A DNA stretch of 64,000 nucleotides from Alkalibacillus aidingensis (GCF_014595945.1 NZ_JABXWU010000006.1:1-64000), one strand, 5' to 3'. Shown: positions 8,357-17,641, counted from the stretch's first letter. The notes: a model not told the origin generated them from the sequence alone. Made by a program: numbers and translations.

Positions 8357-8821
8357 TTAATCGCGATTTGTTTCTTCACGTTTTAATTTTTTGAGTCGTT
8401 CTTCGTGAATTAAAAATTGATAAAAAGTATGAAAGGCGTCTGTTTGGTTCATATGAATGGCTTTTAAGTATCTTTTTTTCGCATGCTCCGGTAGTTGGTC
8501 ACTTTTAGTGATTCTTTCTTGGATATATTTCATTCGTTTCGCGTGTATTTGATTGTTTTGGTGAGCCAACTCACTGAAAAGTGCCATTCCGATTGATCCC
8601 GCCAAAGCTAATCCTCCAACAATAAACAAATTCTCTCGATTCACTGACACGGTTGTAAGAATAAGAATTAAGTTAAAGAAGGAGAATGCGGTTAGAGGGA
8701 TAGCTAGACCTCCACAAATAATTCTCTTCTTTAAAAATGGCGTTACCATGTCCTGTAACTGATCAAATTCTTGCCTGATCGGCATAGAAGCATTTTTTGG
8801 ATAAAAAAGATTCAAACCCAA
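8357..8821 (-). CDS. DUF5392 (YwnF-like) membrane protein, paralogue 2
   Basis: A 154-residue protein with two adjacent membrane segments (residues about 36-56 and 64-84) between a polar N-terminus and a basic, helical C-terminus ending in charged residues (EERLKKLKREETNRD). It is a clear paralogue of the 147-residue gene at 9855-10298: both share NLF-PK-ASM, the FxNL membrane segment, SDQLP-AK-RYLK-I-MN and F-TFY-FL-HEER. The family resembles B. subtilis YwnF; function is unknown. A terminator separates it from the TetR gene, so it may have its own promoter. Confidence 0.75.
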   Translation of the reverse strand: MGLNLFYPKNASMPIRQEFDQLQDMVTPFLKKRIICGGLAIPLTAFSFFNLILILTTVSVNRENLFIVGGLALAGSIGMALFSELAHQNNQIHAKRMKYIQERITKSDQLPEHAKKRYLKAIHMNQTDAFHTFYQFLIHEERLKKLKREETNRD

Positions 8822-8924
8822 TCACTCCTCATCTTTTGTCGTTTAAATCTATTAAACTACTTATGTCAGTTCTAGTTACAGGTTAGACAAAAGATGTACA
8901 GTTCATACGCTAATTTGAAAAAAA

Positions 8925-8956
8925 CCTCACTCTAGATCAATCCCTAAGGAGTGAGG
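8925..8956 (-). terminator. Terminator of the TetR gene
   Basis: CCTCACTC (8925-8932) pairs with GAGTGAGG (8949-8956). Read on the minus strand the stem is followed by a T7 run. Confidence 0.8.
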
Positions 8957-8964
8957 TGAAAGTG

Positions 8965-9843
8965 CTATATTTGTCGTTGTCCCTTTATAACCATTTCGAT
9001 TTCATTTACATAATTTTGCACTTGTTTTAGGTTACTAAAGTTTGAGAGCATCCCTTGAATGACAGGGTATCTTGGATTTTTTTTAGTCATTTCTTCTTCA
9101 ATTACTTCTAATGATATTTGATAATCTCTTTGATTAGGCAATCCTTGTAGCGTCTTAGCAATTTTTAATAAATTATTTTGTATGACTTCATGTTTCGTCA
9201 TCTTTTGAGAGTCTGCTTTTTTCAGTAAATGTCGGATTTGGATTTCTGATAATAGAGGGTTCTCGTCTCCTTGGATAAATCCTGTTACAAGATGATCAAC
9301 CCGATTCATAATAAATGTCATGAGCTGCTGTAGGCTATATTGTTCTTGATCGATAAGTACTAGCCTAATATATGAGCGAATTAACCCTTCCATCATAATC
9401 GACAAGTCATATAAATAAGGGTTGGCTTTTTCGCCATAGATGTCTTTTAGCCCATTAATGTAAAATTGGTAAATCTCACTGTATTTCTCCTTAATAAGTT
9501 CTTTGATCGACTCACTTAGATAACTCCCGTGTTCATAGGTTTGTAGATCCATAAACTCTCTATGAGTTACTACATTTTCGAAAAATAGGGTAAGCTGTTT
9601 AATAAACCTGTCTCTTGGCGCTAACCCTTCTTGATCAACGGCATAAACTTGTTCAAGCGTTTGATTAATATAAAAGTCTAAAGAAGCAATTAACAAGGCA
9701 TCTTTTGAGGGGAAATGGGAGTAGAGAGACCCTTTTGCAATCCCACATGAATCAGCGATTTCCTGAATAGAGGTCGCTGAAAATCCCTTTGTTGAGAATA
9801 GATCAATTGCCTTTTCAAGTATAAGTCTTTCTTTTTCAATCAT
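8965..9843 (-). CDS. TetR/AcrR-family regulator with long C-terminal domain
   Basis: A 292-residue repressor. Residues 1-50 are a standard TetR helix-turn-helix (KAIDLFSTKGFSATSIQEIADSCGIAKGSLYSHFPSKDALL). The remainder is a helical ligand domain about 90 residues longer than the usual 190-200-residue TetR. B. subtilis YerO, regulator of the swrC efflux pump, is of similar size, but no pump gene is adjacent. It starts 11 bases after the stop of the upstream DUF5392 gene, so the two are cotranscribed and probably governed by the palindrome at 10414-10446. Confidence 0.85.
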   Translation of the reverse strand: MIEKERLILEKAIDLFSTKGFSATSIQEIADSCGIAKGSLYSHFPSKDALLIASLDFYINQTLEQVYAVDQEGLAPRDRFIKQLTLFFENVVTHREFMDLQTYEHGSYLSESIKELIKEKYSEIYQFYINGLKDIYGEKANPYLYDLSIMMEGLIRSYIRLVLIDQEQYSLQQLMTFIMNRVDHLVTGFIQGDENPLLSEIQIRHLLKKADSQKMTKHEVIQNNLLKIAKTLQGLPNQRDYQISLEVIEEEMTKKNPRYPVIQGMLSNFSNLKQVQNYVNEIEMVIKGQRQI

Positions 9844-9854
9844 GGTTTCATCTC

Positions 9855-10298
9855 CTAGCTTCGGTCTAAGTTTTTGATCCGTTCTTCATGCTTTAAGAAG
9901 TCGTAGAAGGTTTGAAATACGTTTGCTGGGTTCATCCGTATTTCTTTTAAATAACGATCTTTAGCATAATCGGGTAACTGGTCACTTTGAGCAATGCGTT
10001 CCTTGATATAATGGACACTAGTCTCATGCATCCGTCTATTTTGGTGGGTTAACTCTTTGAAAAATGCCATTCCAAGAGCACCAGCTAGTGCAAGTAACCC
10101 GAAAATAACGATCGTATCTTTATTAATGGAGACGCTTGATAGTAGGAAAAATAGGTTGAATATTGAGATGGTGATTAGTGGAAAGGCAAGACCACCATAG
10201 ATCATACTCTTTTTCATAAACGGAGAAACTTTTGACTGCATTTGATCAAATTCCTCTTTTATATACATCGAAGCATCTTTGGGGTGAAATAGGTTCAT
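9855..10298 (-). CDS. DUF5392 (YwnF-like) membrane protein, paralogue 1
   Basis: A 147-residue protein with two membrane segments (residues about 33-54 and 62-82) flanked by cytoplasmic-looking charged regions. It is a paralogue of the gene at 8357-8821. It heads an operon with the TetR gene, preceded by AGGAGTGATGA and, about 115 bases upstream, by a TetR-type palindrome. Regulator and membrane protein cotranscribed in this way suggest the regulator controls it, perhaps in response to a membrane stress or lipid. That is inference. Confidence 0.75.
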   Translation of the reverse strand: MNLFHPKDASMYIKEEFDQMQSKVSPFMKKSMIYGGLAFPLITISIFNLFFLLSSVSINKDTIVIFGLLALAGALGMAFFKELTHQNRRMHETSVHYIKERIAQSDQLPDYAKDRYLKEIRMNPANVFQTFYDFLKHEERIKNLDRS

Positions 10299-10413
10299 TA
10301 TTCATCACTCCTATCCGTTAAAAAGCTAAACCTAAAGCTAAAAATATAAGAATATCCATTGGATGGAATAACATGACTTGTCTTCCTCTCTATATAGAAA
10401 ATTGGTAAACCTT

Positions 10414-10446
10414 TGACTGGATAGTCATTAAATGACCAATTAGTCA
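10414..10446. promoter_or_regulatory. 33-bp palindromic operator, probably for the TetR regulator
   Basis: The 33 bases are symmetric about 10430 with 13 of 16 pairs matching: outer TGACT/AGTCA and inner GTCATT/AATGAC. This size and form suits two TetR dimers. It is the main feature of the 310-bp gap 10299-10608, upstream of the DUF5392-TetR operon. The plus-strand helicase gene starts about 160 bases beyond it. Confidence 0.7.
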
Positions 10447-10608
10447 CAATGATATTTTATATCTTTTCCATCCTGTTTTCAATTCATACCTACTGGTGAA
10501 GGTGTTGCTTTTTGGGAAATAGACAAGCTTTTCGCCAACCATTCCCACACCCATTTTCATGTATTTTATTGTAAAATAGAAAGGTATTTTTAGAGAGGTG
10601 GGTTGGTT

Positions 10609-12333
10609 TTGTCAGTATTTTTATCAAGTAAGGAAATAAATCAAGCTGTGAAGTTATTAGTAGATACATATAAAGTGCCGAGTCGGTTGATTCAAGGACT
10701 GCTGGGCCAGGAGAATATTAAGGGTGTTAACCGTCATTACCGAACATTTCAAGGTGGTTCCATGTCAGATGAACAGCTAGCGCGAATGATTGTTATGGAG
10801 AAGGGGGCTGAGCTTTTTAAAGGAAGTGGTAAATCTGTTCGTCAACTTCGCGAACATTTACTAAGGCAACTACCTGAAGCGAACTTAGTGGCTTTATATG
10901 ACCGTAATCCGAGGAGTGGGAAGAAGATTACATCGCCATCTTATATGTATAAGGCGTTAGCTGAGAAAAGGTGGACGGATGGAAGGGTTTGGCCACGTGA
11001 CTTTGTAACGACTCTCGGTTTTCCACTTGTATTTTCAGGTATTAAAGTACCACAAGCTTCAAAGCCTTCAGCAGTTATGGATATCGAAGCTCGAAAGACT
11101 GTTCCACCCCTAGTCGATTTTCAAGAGCAGTTAAAGGAGGACATGCTAGATGTATTGGAGCTTAATAAAGACCAAACACGTTGCATTGTTACTTTGCCAA
11201 CAGGTGGTGGCAAGACGCGTGTTGCAGTTGAGAGTTTCATAGAGTGGATGCATGCCCATTTTAATGAGCAGAAATATATGATCTGGATTGCTCAAAGTTC
11301 GGAGTTGTGTGAACAAGCAATTGCGTGTATAGCGGAGATGTGGCAAGAGAAGGAGTATCCTGAGTCACTTAGGATCTACCGATATTTTAATGGAAATGAC
11401 ATTGGGATAGAAGATTTAACGGGTGGTGCGGTTGTTGCTAGTATTCAACAGATTGTTTCAAGGTTGAACGCCGATGATGTTGCGTTAAAAGAGATCTTAC
11501 AAAACTGTGGAGCGATGATTATTGATGAGGCCCATCATGCAGCAGCGCCAAGTTACCGAAAGCTGATTAATCATGCCAAAGAATTATGTGGGGAGGAGCT
11601 TTTCCCTGTATGTGGATTAACGGCGACACCTGGACGAAGTAATGGGGAAACTCAGGATTTGGTCGGTGAATTTGAAGCTCATTTAATAAAGCCCAAACTT
11701 CCGGAACGTACTGAGTATGAAGAAAATCCCATTAGATATTTTAGAGATGAGGGTTACCTAGCAACACCTATCCATATTATTCATGAATCGGGCAAAGATT
11801 ATCAGGTGGATGAAGATTCAGTAGATGATCGTAGCGATTTAAATAAAGAATTTTTAAAAGAGTTGGCCGGGGATGAGGAGCGTAATGAAATGATTATCGA
11901 GCGCTTATTGCAAATTCCTGATGTGAAGCCGACACTTATTTATGCTTGTACGGTTGAGCATGCCGAGTATTTATCGACCGTGATGAATTCACTTGGTCGA
12001 AAGTCAGCTTCGATTTCTGCTAATACGTCAAAAGGATTAAGAAGAATTTATATTGACGCGTTCAAGAACGGTGAGATCGACTTTTTATTTAATTACGGAG
12101 TATTAACGACGGGATTTGATGCACCAAACACAGAGTATATTGTCATTACTCGGCCAACGACGAGTGATATTTTGTATGAACAGATTATTGGTCGTGGTTT
12201 AAGAGGTCCTAAATTTGGGGGAACTGAGCAATGTACCATTATTGATTTTGCTGATAATCTATTACGACTAGGAAAGCCATTGGCATATACTCGTTTCGAA
12301 GGTTTCTGGGGAGCAGAAAAGGTTGAAAAATAG
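10609..12333 (+). CDS. DEAH-box superfamily 2 helicase
   Basis: A protein of about 574 residues. The N-terminal 170 residues are a helical, basic region I do not recognise, possibly nucleic-acid binding. RecA-like domain 1 has motif I LPTGGGKTR near residue 198, the DEAH motif IIDEAHHAAAP near 304 and motif III GLTATPGR. Domain 2 has TGFDAPNTEYIVITRPT and motif VI QIIGRGLRG. The arrangement is that of the type III restriction/Ssl2-like helicases, but no methylase or nuclease gene is adjacent. TTG 10609 is preferred over TTG 10603 because GAGAGGTGG sits right before the latter. Substrate unknown. Confidence 0.85.
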   Translation: MSVFLSSKEINQAVKLLVDTYKVPSRLIQGLLGQENIKGVNRHYRTFQGGSMSDEQLARMIVMEKGAELFKGSGKSVRQLREHLLRQLPEANLVALYDRNPRSGKKITSPSYMYKALAEKRWTDGRVWPRDFVTTLGFPLVFSGIKVPQASKPSAVMDIEARKTVPPLVDFQEQLKEDMLDVLELNKDQTRCIVTLPTGGGKTRVAVESFIEWMHAHFNEQKYMIWIAQSSELCEQAIACIAEMWQEKEYPESLRIYRYFNGNDIGIEDLTGGAVVASIQQIVSRLNADDVALKEILQNCGAMIIDEAHHAAAPSYRKLINHAKELCGEELFPVCGLTATPGRSNGETQDLVGEFEAHLIKPKLPERTEYEENPIRYFRDEGYLATPIHIIHESGKDYQVDEDSVDDRSDLNKEFLKELAGDEERNEMIIERLLQIPDVKPTLIYACTVEHAEYLSTVMNSLGRKSASISANTSKGLRRIYIDAFKNGEIDFLFNYGVLTTGFDAPNTEYIVITRPTTSDILYEQIIGRGLRGPKFGGTEQCTIIDFADNLLRLGKPLAYTRFEGFWGAEKVEK

Positions 12334-12342
12334 TAACCCAAT

Positions 12343-12371
12343 CTGAAAGTTACCAGAAAACATGGTATAAT
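12343..12371 (+). promoter_or_regulatory. Extended -10 promoter for the betaine-binding lipoprotein
   Basis: CTGAAA (12343-12348), a 17-bp spacer and TATAAT (12366-12371) preceded by TGG, which makes an extended -10 element. The ribosome binding site of the next gene follows about 70 bases on. Confidence 0.6.
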
Positions 12372-12452
12372 TATTGATTGTGGCTTCGATTTTGCAACTA
12401 TCACATACTTTTCAGTTGCAACAGGAATGTATACAACATAGGAGGATTTTAC

Positions 12453-13337
12453 ATGAAATACTTATCTAAATGGTTAGCTGTTTCATTATTGGGGCTGTTA
12501 CTATTGCTTGCAGCTTGTGGCGATGAGCAGACTGATGACAGCAATATTGGAGAGGACAAAGGCGAAATCTCAATTGGAATGAACAATTGGGCTGAAAATG
12601 TAGCTGTCTCAAACATGTGGAAGCTTGTTTTAGAGGAAGAGGGCTATGATGTCACTTTAGAGAATGTCGAGAAAGCCATTCTTTATGAAGGATTAGCTAA
12701 TGATGATATTGATATTGGAATGGAGATTTGGTTACCAAACACAGATGGTCATTTCTATGATGAATTTGAAGAGGAAATTGACTGGCGTGAATATTGGTAC
12801 AATGGAACAGATTTAGCATTAGTGGTACCTTCCTATATGGAAGACATTAATAGTGTCGAAGACCTTAACGAGCATGCTGAACGATTTGATAACGAAATTA
12901 TCGGAATTGACCCAGGTTCTAGTATTATGGGGCTAACGGAAGACGTGATTTCCGATTACGAACTAGACTTAGAGTTAGTCAGTTCTTCAGAGCCAACGAT
13001 GTTAGTCGAGTTACAACAGCGTATTGATAACGAAGAGCCAGTTGTGGTCACACTTTGGAAGCCACATTGGACGTTTGCTGAGATGGATTTAAAAATCTTA
13101 GAGGAACCTAAAAACATCTATGGTGATTCTGAAAACATTCTTTATGCAACACGTCTTGGTTTAGAAGAAGAGCAGCCTGAAGTCGTTGAGTGGTTTGATA
13201 ATTTTATGCTTGATGATGAGCAGTTAGGTAGTTTAATGGCAGAAATTAATGAGTCTGACTCAGAAGAAGAAGGTGCTCAGAGCTGGATTGATGATAACCG
13301 AGATCTAATTGAAGAATGGATCGACGGTTCTGAATAG
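12453..13337 (+). CDS. Glycine betaine/proline-type ABC substrate-binding lipoprotein (OpuAC family)
   Basis: A 294-residue surface lipoprotein. Residues 1-23 are a signal peptide ending in lipobox LLAAC, with lipidated Cys near residue 23. The mature part is an OpuAC-type binding domain (ISIGMNNWAENVAVSNMWKLVLEE, IWLPNTDGHFYDEF, VVVTLWKPHWTFAEMDL) with the Trp-rich segments that form the betaine cage in this family. It is strikingly acidic. No ATPase or permease is adjacent, so it must partner with genes elsewhere. ATG 12453 follows GGAGGATTTTAC; the reading frame open further upstream lacks an RBS and would precede the signal peptide. Confidence 0.88.
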   Translation: MKYLSKWLAVSLLGLLLLLAACGDEQTDDSNIGEDKGEISIGMNNWAENVAVSNMWKLVLEEEGYDVTLENVEKAILYEGLANDDIDIGMEIWLPNTDGHFYDEFEEEIDWREYWYNGTDLALVVPSYMEDINSVEDLNEHAERFDNEIIGIDPGSSIMGLTEDVISDYELDLELVSSSEPTMLVELQQRIDNEEPVVVTLWKPHWTFAEMDLKILEEPKNIYGDSENILYATRLGLEEEQPEVVEWFDNFMLDDEQLGSLMAEINESDSEEEGAQSWIDDNRDLIEEWIDGSE

Positions 13338-13345
13338 TGTTGAGA

Positions 13346-13376
13346 AGAGTAAGTGCTAGCTCACTTGCTCTTTTTT
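13346..13376 (+). terminator. Terminator of the binding-lipoprotein gene
   Basis: GAGTAAGTG pairs with CACTTGCTC (one G-U pair) around CTAGCT, followed by T6. Confidence 0.8.
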
Positions 13377-13400
13377 CATGAATTAAAAAGGGGTTCACCA

Positions 13401-15569
13401 ATGATGACGCAAACTAACTTTTTTACTAGAAAACAACAGGAGATCGGCGTCGCGCTTAATGACGCCCAACAAGAGGCTGTCATAACGACAGAAGGTCCTT
13501 TGTTACTACTAGCCTCACCGGGTTCAGGAAAAACAACAACAGTGATTATGCGAATCGGCTATTTGATTGAGGAGCAAGGTGTCGATCCGTCAAGGATTAA
13601 GGCGGTGACATTTAGTCGGGCTTCTGCTGTGGATATGAAGGAACGCTATCAAAAATTCTTCCCATCACTTCAGCCAGTTGATTTTTCTACGATCCATAGC
13701 TTGGCCTATAAAGTTGTCCGTGATTATTTTAGGTTAACTGGAACTGCATATGAGTTTATTGAAGGAGAAGTAAGTGATCCAAAGCTTCATAAACGGGTGA
13801 TTTTACGTCGATTATTTGAATCTATCAATGAGGAGAGAATCACGGAGGATCAGTTGGATGAACTATCGACTTATATTAGTTTGGTTAAGAATAAATTAAT
13901 TTCTAAAGAATCATGGGAGTCGATTACATGTAATGTTCCTGGTGCGCTAGAGATTCTTAAAGAATACGAGTGCTTCAAAAAGCATGGTAAACACGTTATG
14001 TTGCTAGATTATGATGATATGCTCACCGTCGCCAATGAGGCTTTGGAATTAGAAGAGTCATTGTTAGCAAAGTATCAAAATCAATATGATTATGTGTTAA
14101 CGGATGAGAGTCAGGATACGTCACTTGTGCAGCATGCGATCATTGAGAAGTTGGTGAGGAAGCATAAAAACCTATGTGTCGTAGCGGATGATGATCAGTC
14201 CATTTATACGTGGCGTGGTGCTGATCCACAATATTTATTAAATTTTAAAAACCAATATCCTAATGCTTTTGTCCTTTATATGGAACAAAACTATCGCTCG
14301 ACAAAGGACATAGTAGAAGTAGCCAATCAGTTCATTAGGCAAAATAAACATCGTTATCCTAAGAACATGTTTACTCACAATGGTGCTCATCAGCCAATTC
14401 GATTACAAACTCTCTCTCATTATGAAGATCAGTGTGCTTATTTAGTTAAGCAGGTTTCACTGGCAGCAAGCTATCGTGATGTGGCCATTTTGTATCGAAA
14501 TAATGGATCTTCCATTATGTTAATGGATGCCTTTGAACGGGCGGGTATCCCTTTTTATATCAAGGACTCCGATCAGCGCTTTTTCAATCATTGGATTGTT
14601 AAGGATATTTTGAACTTTATGAGGTTGTCTTATGATCTGGGGCGAGTTGATATTTTTGAGCGAATCTATTCGAAGACCCCCACCTATCTATCTAAGTATG
14701 ATGTTGAGCAGCTGAAGCGATTTTCGTCTAAAAAACCAGTGTTTGACAACTTGCAGTCACTCGATTTAAAGGATTGGCAGAAAAGGAAGCTTAATGCCTT
14801 TAAAGATGTGTTTATAAAGTTTCATCAGTCATCACCAAGTGAGGTCATTCGCTTAATTCGAAGAGAATTAGAGTATGAAAAGGTCATCCGTGAGATGAGT
14901 AAGCGCTTAGGTTTTAAACTAGATGTCTTATTAGAAAATCTAGATATCCTAGAATCGATTGCTGAACATACATCCGATATGGTGTCGTTTGCTAATCGAT
15001 TGAAACATTTAGACAGGATTGGTAAAGAGTCTAAGTTTAGCAAGAATCAAGATGCGGTAACGTTATCAACGTTGCATAGCTCTAAGGGACTCGAGTTTCC
15101 AACTGTGTATTTGATTGACTTAGTTAACGGAGTCATACCGTCTACCTCAGATTTAGAAGCTTTAAGAGACGGACAGGTAGACAACATAGAAGAAGCTGTA
15201 AGATTATTTTATGTAGGGATGACGCGAGCAGAACTCTATTTGGAGCTGATCACATATGAAAGAAAGTTTAATAAAAAAGTGGTTACGTCAAAGTTTTATC
15301 GTGATATTAATCAGATTATTAACCCTTCAAGCAGCAATGACTCATCTAAAAGCTTAAAAGTAAAACACTCCACGAAGCAAGTTAACCCCAACGCGATTAG
15401 CTCACGTGAGCAAATTGATGTTGGCTTACAGGTGAATCATCGTGTATTTGGTGAAGGAGAAGTTCGTGATGTGACAGATGATTTGATGACCATTCAATTT
15501 GAACAAGTCGAAAAAGAGCTGTCTATTGCAACATGTTTGAAAATGGGGTTGATTGAAAAGGTGAAATAG
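13401..15569 (+). CDS. UvrD/Rep-like superfamily 1 helicase (YjcD-like)
   Basis: A protein of about 722 residues. The Q-motif LNDAQQEAV and Walker A ASPGSGKTTT lie within the first 50 residues. TDESQDTS (motif II), DDDQSIYTWRGADP (motif III) and EQNYRST (motif IV) follow, and TLHSSKGLEF and RLFYVGMTRAE (motifs V and VI) lie near 560-620. The last 60 residues form a small beta domain (VGLQVNHRVFGEGEVRDV), as in PcrA and YjcD. The order and length fit YjcD rather than PcrA. ATG 13401 is chosen because AAAAGGGG lies seven bases upstream; the extension from 13353 runs through the preceding terminator. Likely a 3'-5' DNA helicase for repair or conflict resolution. Confidence 0.88.
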   Translation: MMTQTNFFTRKQQEIGVALNDAQQEAVITTEGPLLLLASPGSGKTTTVIMRIGYLIEEQGVDPSRIKAVTFSRASAVDMKERYQKFFPSLQPVDFSTIHSLAYKVVRDYFRLTGTAYEFIEGEVSDPKLHKRVILRRLFESINEERITEDQLDELSTYISLVKNKLISKESWESITCNVPGALEILKEYECFKKHGKHVMLLDYDDMLTVANEALELEESLLAKYQNQYDYVLTDESQDTSLVQHAIIEKLVRKHKNLCVVADDDQSIYTWRGADPQYLLNFKNQYPNAFVLYMEQNYRSTKDIVEVANQFIRQNKHRYPKNMFTHNGAHQPIRLQTLSHYEDQCAYLVKQVSLAASYRDVAILYRNNGSSIMLMDAFERAGIPFYIKDSDQRFFNHWIVKDILNFMRLSYDLGRVDIFERIYSKTPTYLSKYDVEQLKRFSSKKPVFDNLQSLDLKDWQKRKLNAFKDVFIKFHQSSPSEVIRLIRRELEYEKVIREMSKRLGFKLDVLLENLDILESIAEHTSDMVSFANRLKHLDRIGKESKFSKNQDAVTLSTLHSSKGLEFPTVYLIDLVNGVIPSTSDLEALRDGQVDNIEEAVRLFYVGMTRAELYLELITYERKFNKKVVTSKFYRDINQIINPSSSNDSSKSLKVKHSTKQVNPNAISSREQIDVGLQVNHRVFGEGEVRDVTDDLMTIQFEQVEKELSIATCLKMGLIEKVK

Positions 15570-15654
15570 CTTAAGTTATAGGAGGCGCATGGCAGAATTG
15601 ATCGATCGAGCTTCTTTTTCATTCTATTAATCTGACAAAGTGGGGGGTGACATC

Positions 15655-16554
15655 ATGAAAATAAAAGGCATGATCTTCGTGCTAATTGGTGCAGCTAGTT
15701 TTGGATTCACTCCGATTTTTGTCAAAACAGGCTTTGACTTTGGCTATTCATTGGGTCAAATCACGTTAACTCAAATGATCGTCGCCCTAGCTTTTCTTTG
15801 GGGGTTAAGTTTAATTAAAGGGTTTCGTGTGCAGGGAATCGGAAAAGGTGAGTTAATTAAAATATTAGCTTCTGGGACATTTGTCGGTTTGACCGGTATA
15901 TTGTATTACGGTGCCATGATCTATTTACCGGCTTCATTAGCGATCATACTATTATTCCAATTCGTGTGGGTGGGGATGATTTTTGAATGGTTCTTTACAA
16001 AAGTGAAACCTTCACGAATTAACTTAGTATCGATGGTGATCATCCTATTAGGGGTTTTCTTCGCTTCTGAGTTGTTGGAAGGTGGCGTTTTTGATTTTCC
16101 GACGATTGGCCTAGTGTTAGGATTTTTATCAGCATTCAGCTATGCTGGTTTTATCTTCTTTAGTGGGCATGTTGGTGTTCATACGCATCCGATTATGCGA
16201 AGTACATTGATGATCTCGGGCTCAACTGTCTTGATTTTAATCGTCTTCTTTCAGGACATTCCAACCTTGCCGTTAAGTGAAGGGAGATTGTGGTTGGTTG
16301 CAGCTGGTATAGCTTTAGTAGGGGCTGTGCTTCCACCTTTATTTTTTGCTGGAGGGGCTCCATTAATTTCAGGACGTTTGGCTAATGTTTTGAGCTCAAT
16401 TGAGTTACCTGTTGCCATTGTGTCGGCCATGATCATATTGACGGAAACGGTATCAGGGTTACAATGGTTAGGCATTGCGTTAATTATAGTTGCTATTTTT
16501 GTCAATGAGCTTGGTGAACCATTAATAAGAAAAGCAAGTGTTAAGAATATGTAG
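15655..16554 (+). CDS. EamA-family (DMT) permease
   Basis: A 299-residue inner-membrane protein with about ten hydrophobic segments arranged as two EamA repeats of five. The first starts ILIGAASFGFTPIFVKTGF and the second ILGFLSAFSYAGFIFFSG. Such proteins usually export amino acids or metabolites; the substrate cannot be told. ATG 15655 follows GGGGGTGA; the in-frame GTG at 15640 lies before that site. Confidence 0.85.
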   Translation: MKIKGMIFVLIGAASFGFTPIFVKTGFDFGYSLGQITLTQMIVALAFLWGLSLIKGFRVQGIGKGELIKILASGTFVGLTGILYYGAMIYLPASLAIILLFQFVWVGMIFEWFFTKVKPSRINLVSMVIILLGVFFASELLEGGVFDFPTIGLVLGFLSAFSYAGFIFFSGHVGVHTHPIMRSTLMISGSTVLILIVFFQDIPTLPLSEGRLWLVAAGIALVGAVLPPLFFAGGAPLISGRLANVLSSIELPVAIVSAMIILTETVSGLQWLGIALIIVAIFVNELGEPLIRKASVKNM

Positions 16555-16586
16555 GGGGACTCATGAAATGTGAGTTCCTCTTTTTT
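16553..16586 (+). terminator. Terminator of the EamA gene
   Basis: AGGGGGACTCA (16553-16563) pairs with TGAGTTCCTCT (16571-16581) with two G-U pairs, followed by T5. It overlaps the stop codon. Confidence 0.8.
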
Positions 16587-16666
16587 GTAATTTTAAGGAT
16601 TTCTCATGATGTAAGAGCACGACCCATAAAATTGAATAAGGCAGATATGGAAATGAGGACTCTTTG

Positions 16667-17641
16667 ATGAAAAAGCAGAAACAGCTAGTGCATAAATTAA
16701 ATCAAGGTGAAGGTGAGACAAAAGGTGGTTTCATACGGGCAAGGTCAGGTCCTTTTAATGCCTCGCTAAAAGAGGTAGATACGGCTGATTTAGATCTTAC
16801 CAAGTGCTATATTGGACGTCATCACTGGTATTACCTTAAAGAGTTTATCAAAATTAAGGCGAATGGAACAAAAGAGTCATGGAATTTTTCTGCTTTCTTG
16901 TTTGATGTCTTTTGGTTAATCTACCGGAAGATGTACGGTCATGCTATTGCTTTTATGTTAGCGATCACAACAGCGATGACAGCTTGGACTTACCAGTGGT
17001 TGGAGTTTGGTTCGAACGCGTTTTATACCGTGTTAGCTTGCCTAGTGATCCTGGCAAAGGTGTTGCTTGGAATTTATGGTAATTACTTTTATAAAGAGCG
17101 TGTAGAAAAGCATGTCATTTTGATTACTTATGTCACTGAAGATTTTGATGAACAGATGAATGCAGCCAACGAGACAGGTGGCCAGTCATGGATTAGTGTT
17201 GTTATATCGGTGGTCGTCCTTGTGTTGATTGTCACTTCGGTTTTCTTTTTTAATAGTGACACGATGAATGAGCATCGACAAGCTCAACCTGTTGAGGGTT
17301 ATCAAAACAACGACATGTCAGATGAATTGGATTGGACAGCGATCGAGATGGTGAAGAAGGCAACCGTCTCTAACGCAGACGATCGAACGGTTGAAGAAGT
17401 ATTTTCGACAAACTTTATGGATGGAGAATGGCATTCATATTACTTAGATGCCGAATGGGAGGAAGTGATTTATAAAGGACTTCTGATCGGTGGCGAAGAT
17501 GATTATGATGTGAGTATTGTCTTTGATGTTAATACAGAGCGATACACGATAGAGCTTTATGAAGTGCGGGTCAATGGCCATTTGTTAAGGCAAGAAGAAG
17601 CAGAAGATTTATTACAAGATATTTTTGGTTGGGATCATTAG
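16667..17641 (+). CDS. DUF2628-domain membrane protein
   Basis: A 324-residue protein. After about 60 polar residues, residues about 60-155 form a DUF2628-type region with hydrophobic segments (YLKEFIKIKANGTKESWNFSAFLFDVFWLIYRKMYGHAIAFML). A further membrane segment follows near 180-198 (WISVVISVVVLVLIVTSVFFF). The last 120 residues are acidic and probably external, ending in a compact alpha/beta region. The extracellular domain is not recognised. GAGGACTCTTTG precedes ATG 16667. Confidence 0.7.
   Translation: MKKQKQLVHKLNQGEGETKGGFIRARSGPFNASLKEVDTADLDLTKCYIGRHHWYYLKEFIKIKANGTKESWNFSAFLFDVFWLIYRKMYGHAIAFMLAITTAMTAWTYQWLEFGSNAFYTVLACLVILAKVLLGIYGNYFYKERVEKHVILITYVTEDFDEQMNAANETGGQSWISVVISVVVLVLIVTSVFFFNSDTMNEHRQAQPVEGYQNNDMSDELDWTAIEMVKKATVSNADDRTVEEVFSTNFMDGEWHSYYLDAEWEEVIYKGLLIGGEDDYDVSIVFDVNTERYTIELYEVRVNGHLLRQEEAEDLLQDIFGWDH

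Noticed and set aside
15589-15630. 13-codon leader peptide gene before the EamA permease (AGGAGG then ATG)
   Set aside because: The Shine-Dalgarno is only three bases from the ATG and the peptide has no attenuation-like codon run; too weak to call.
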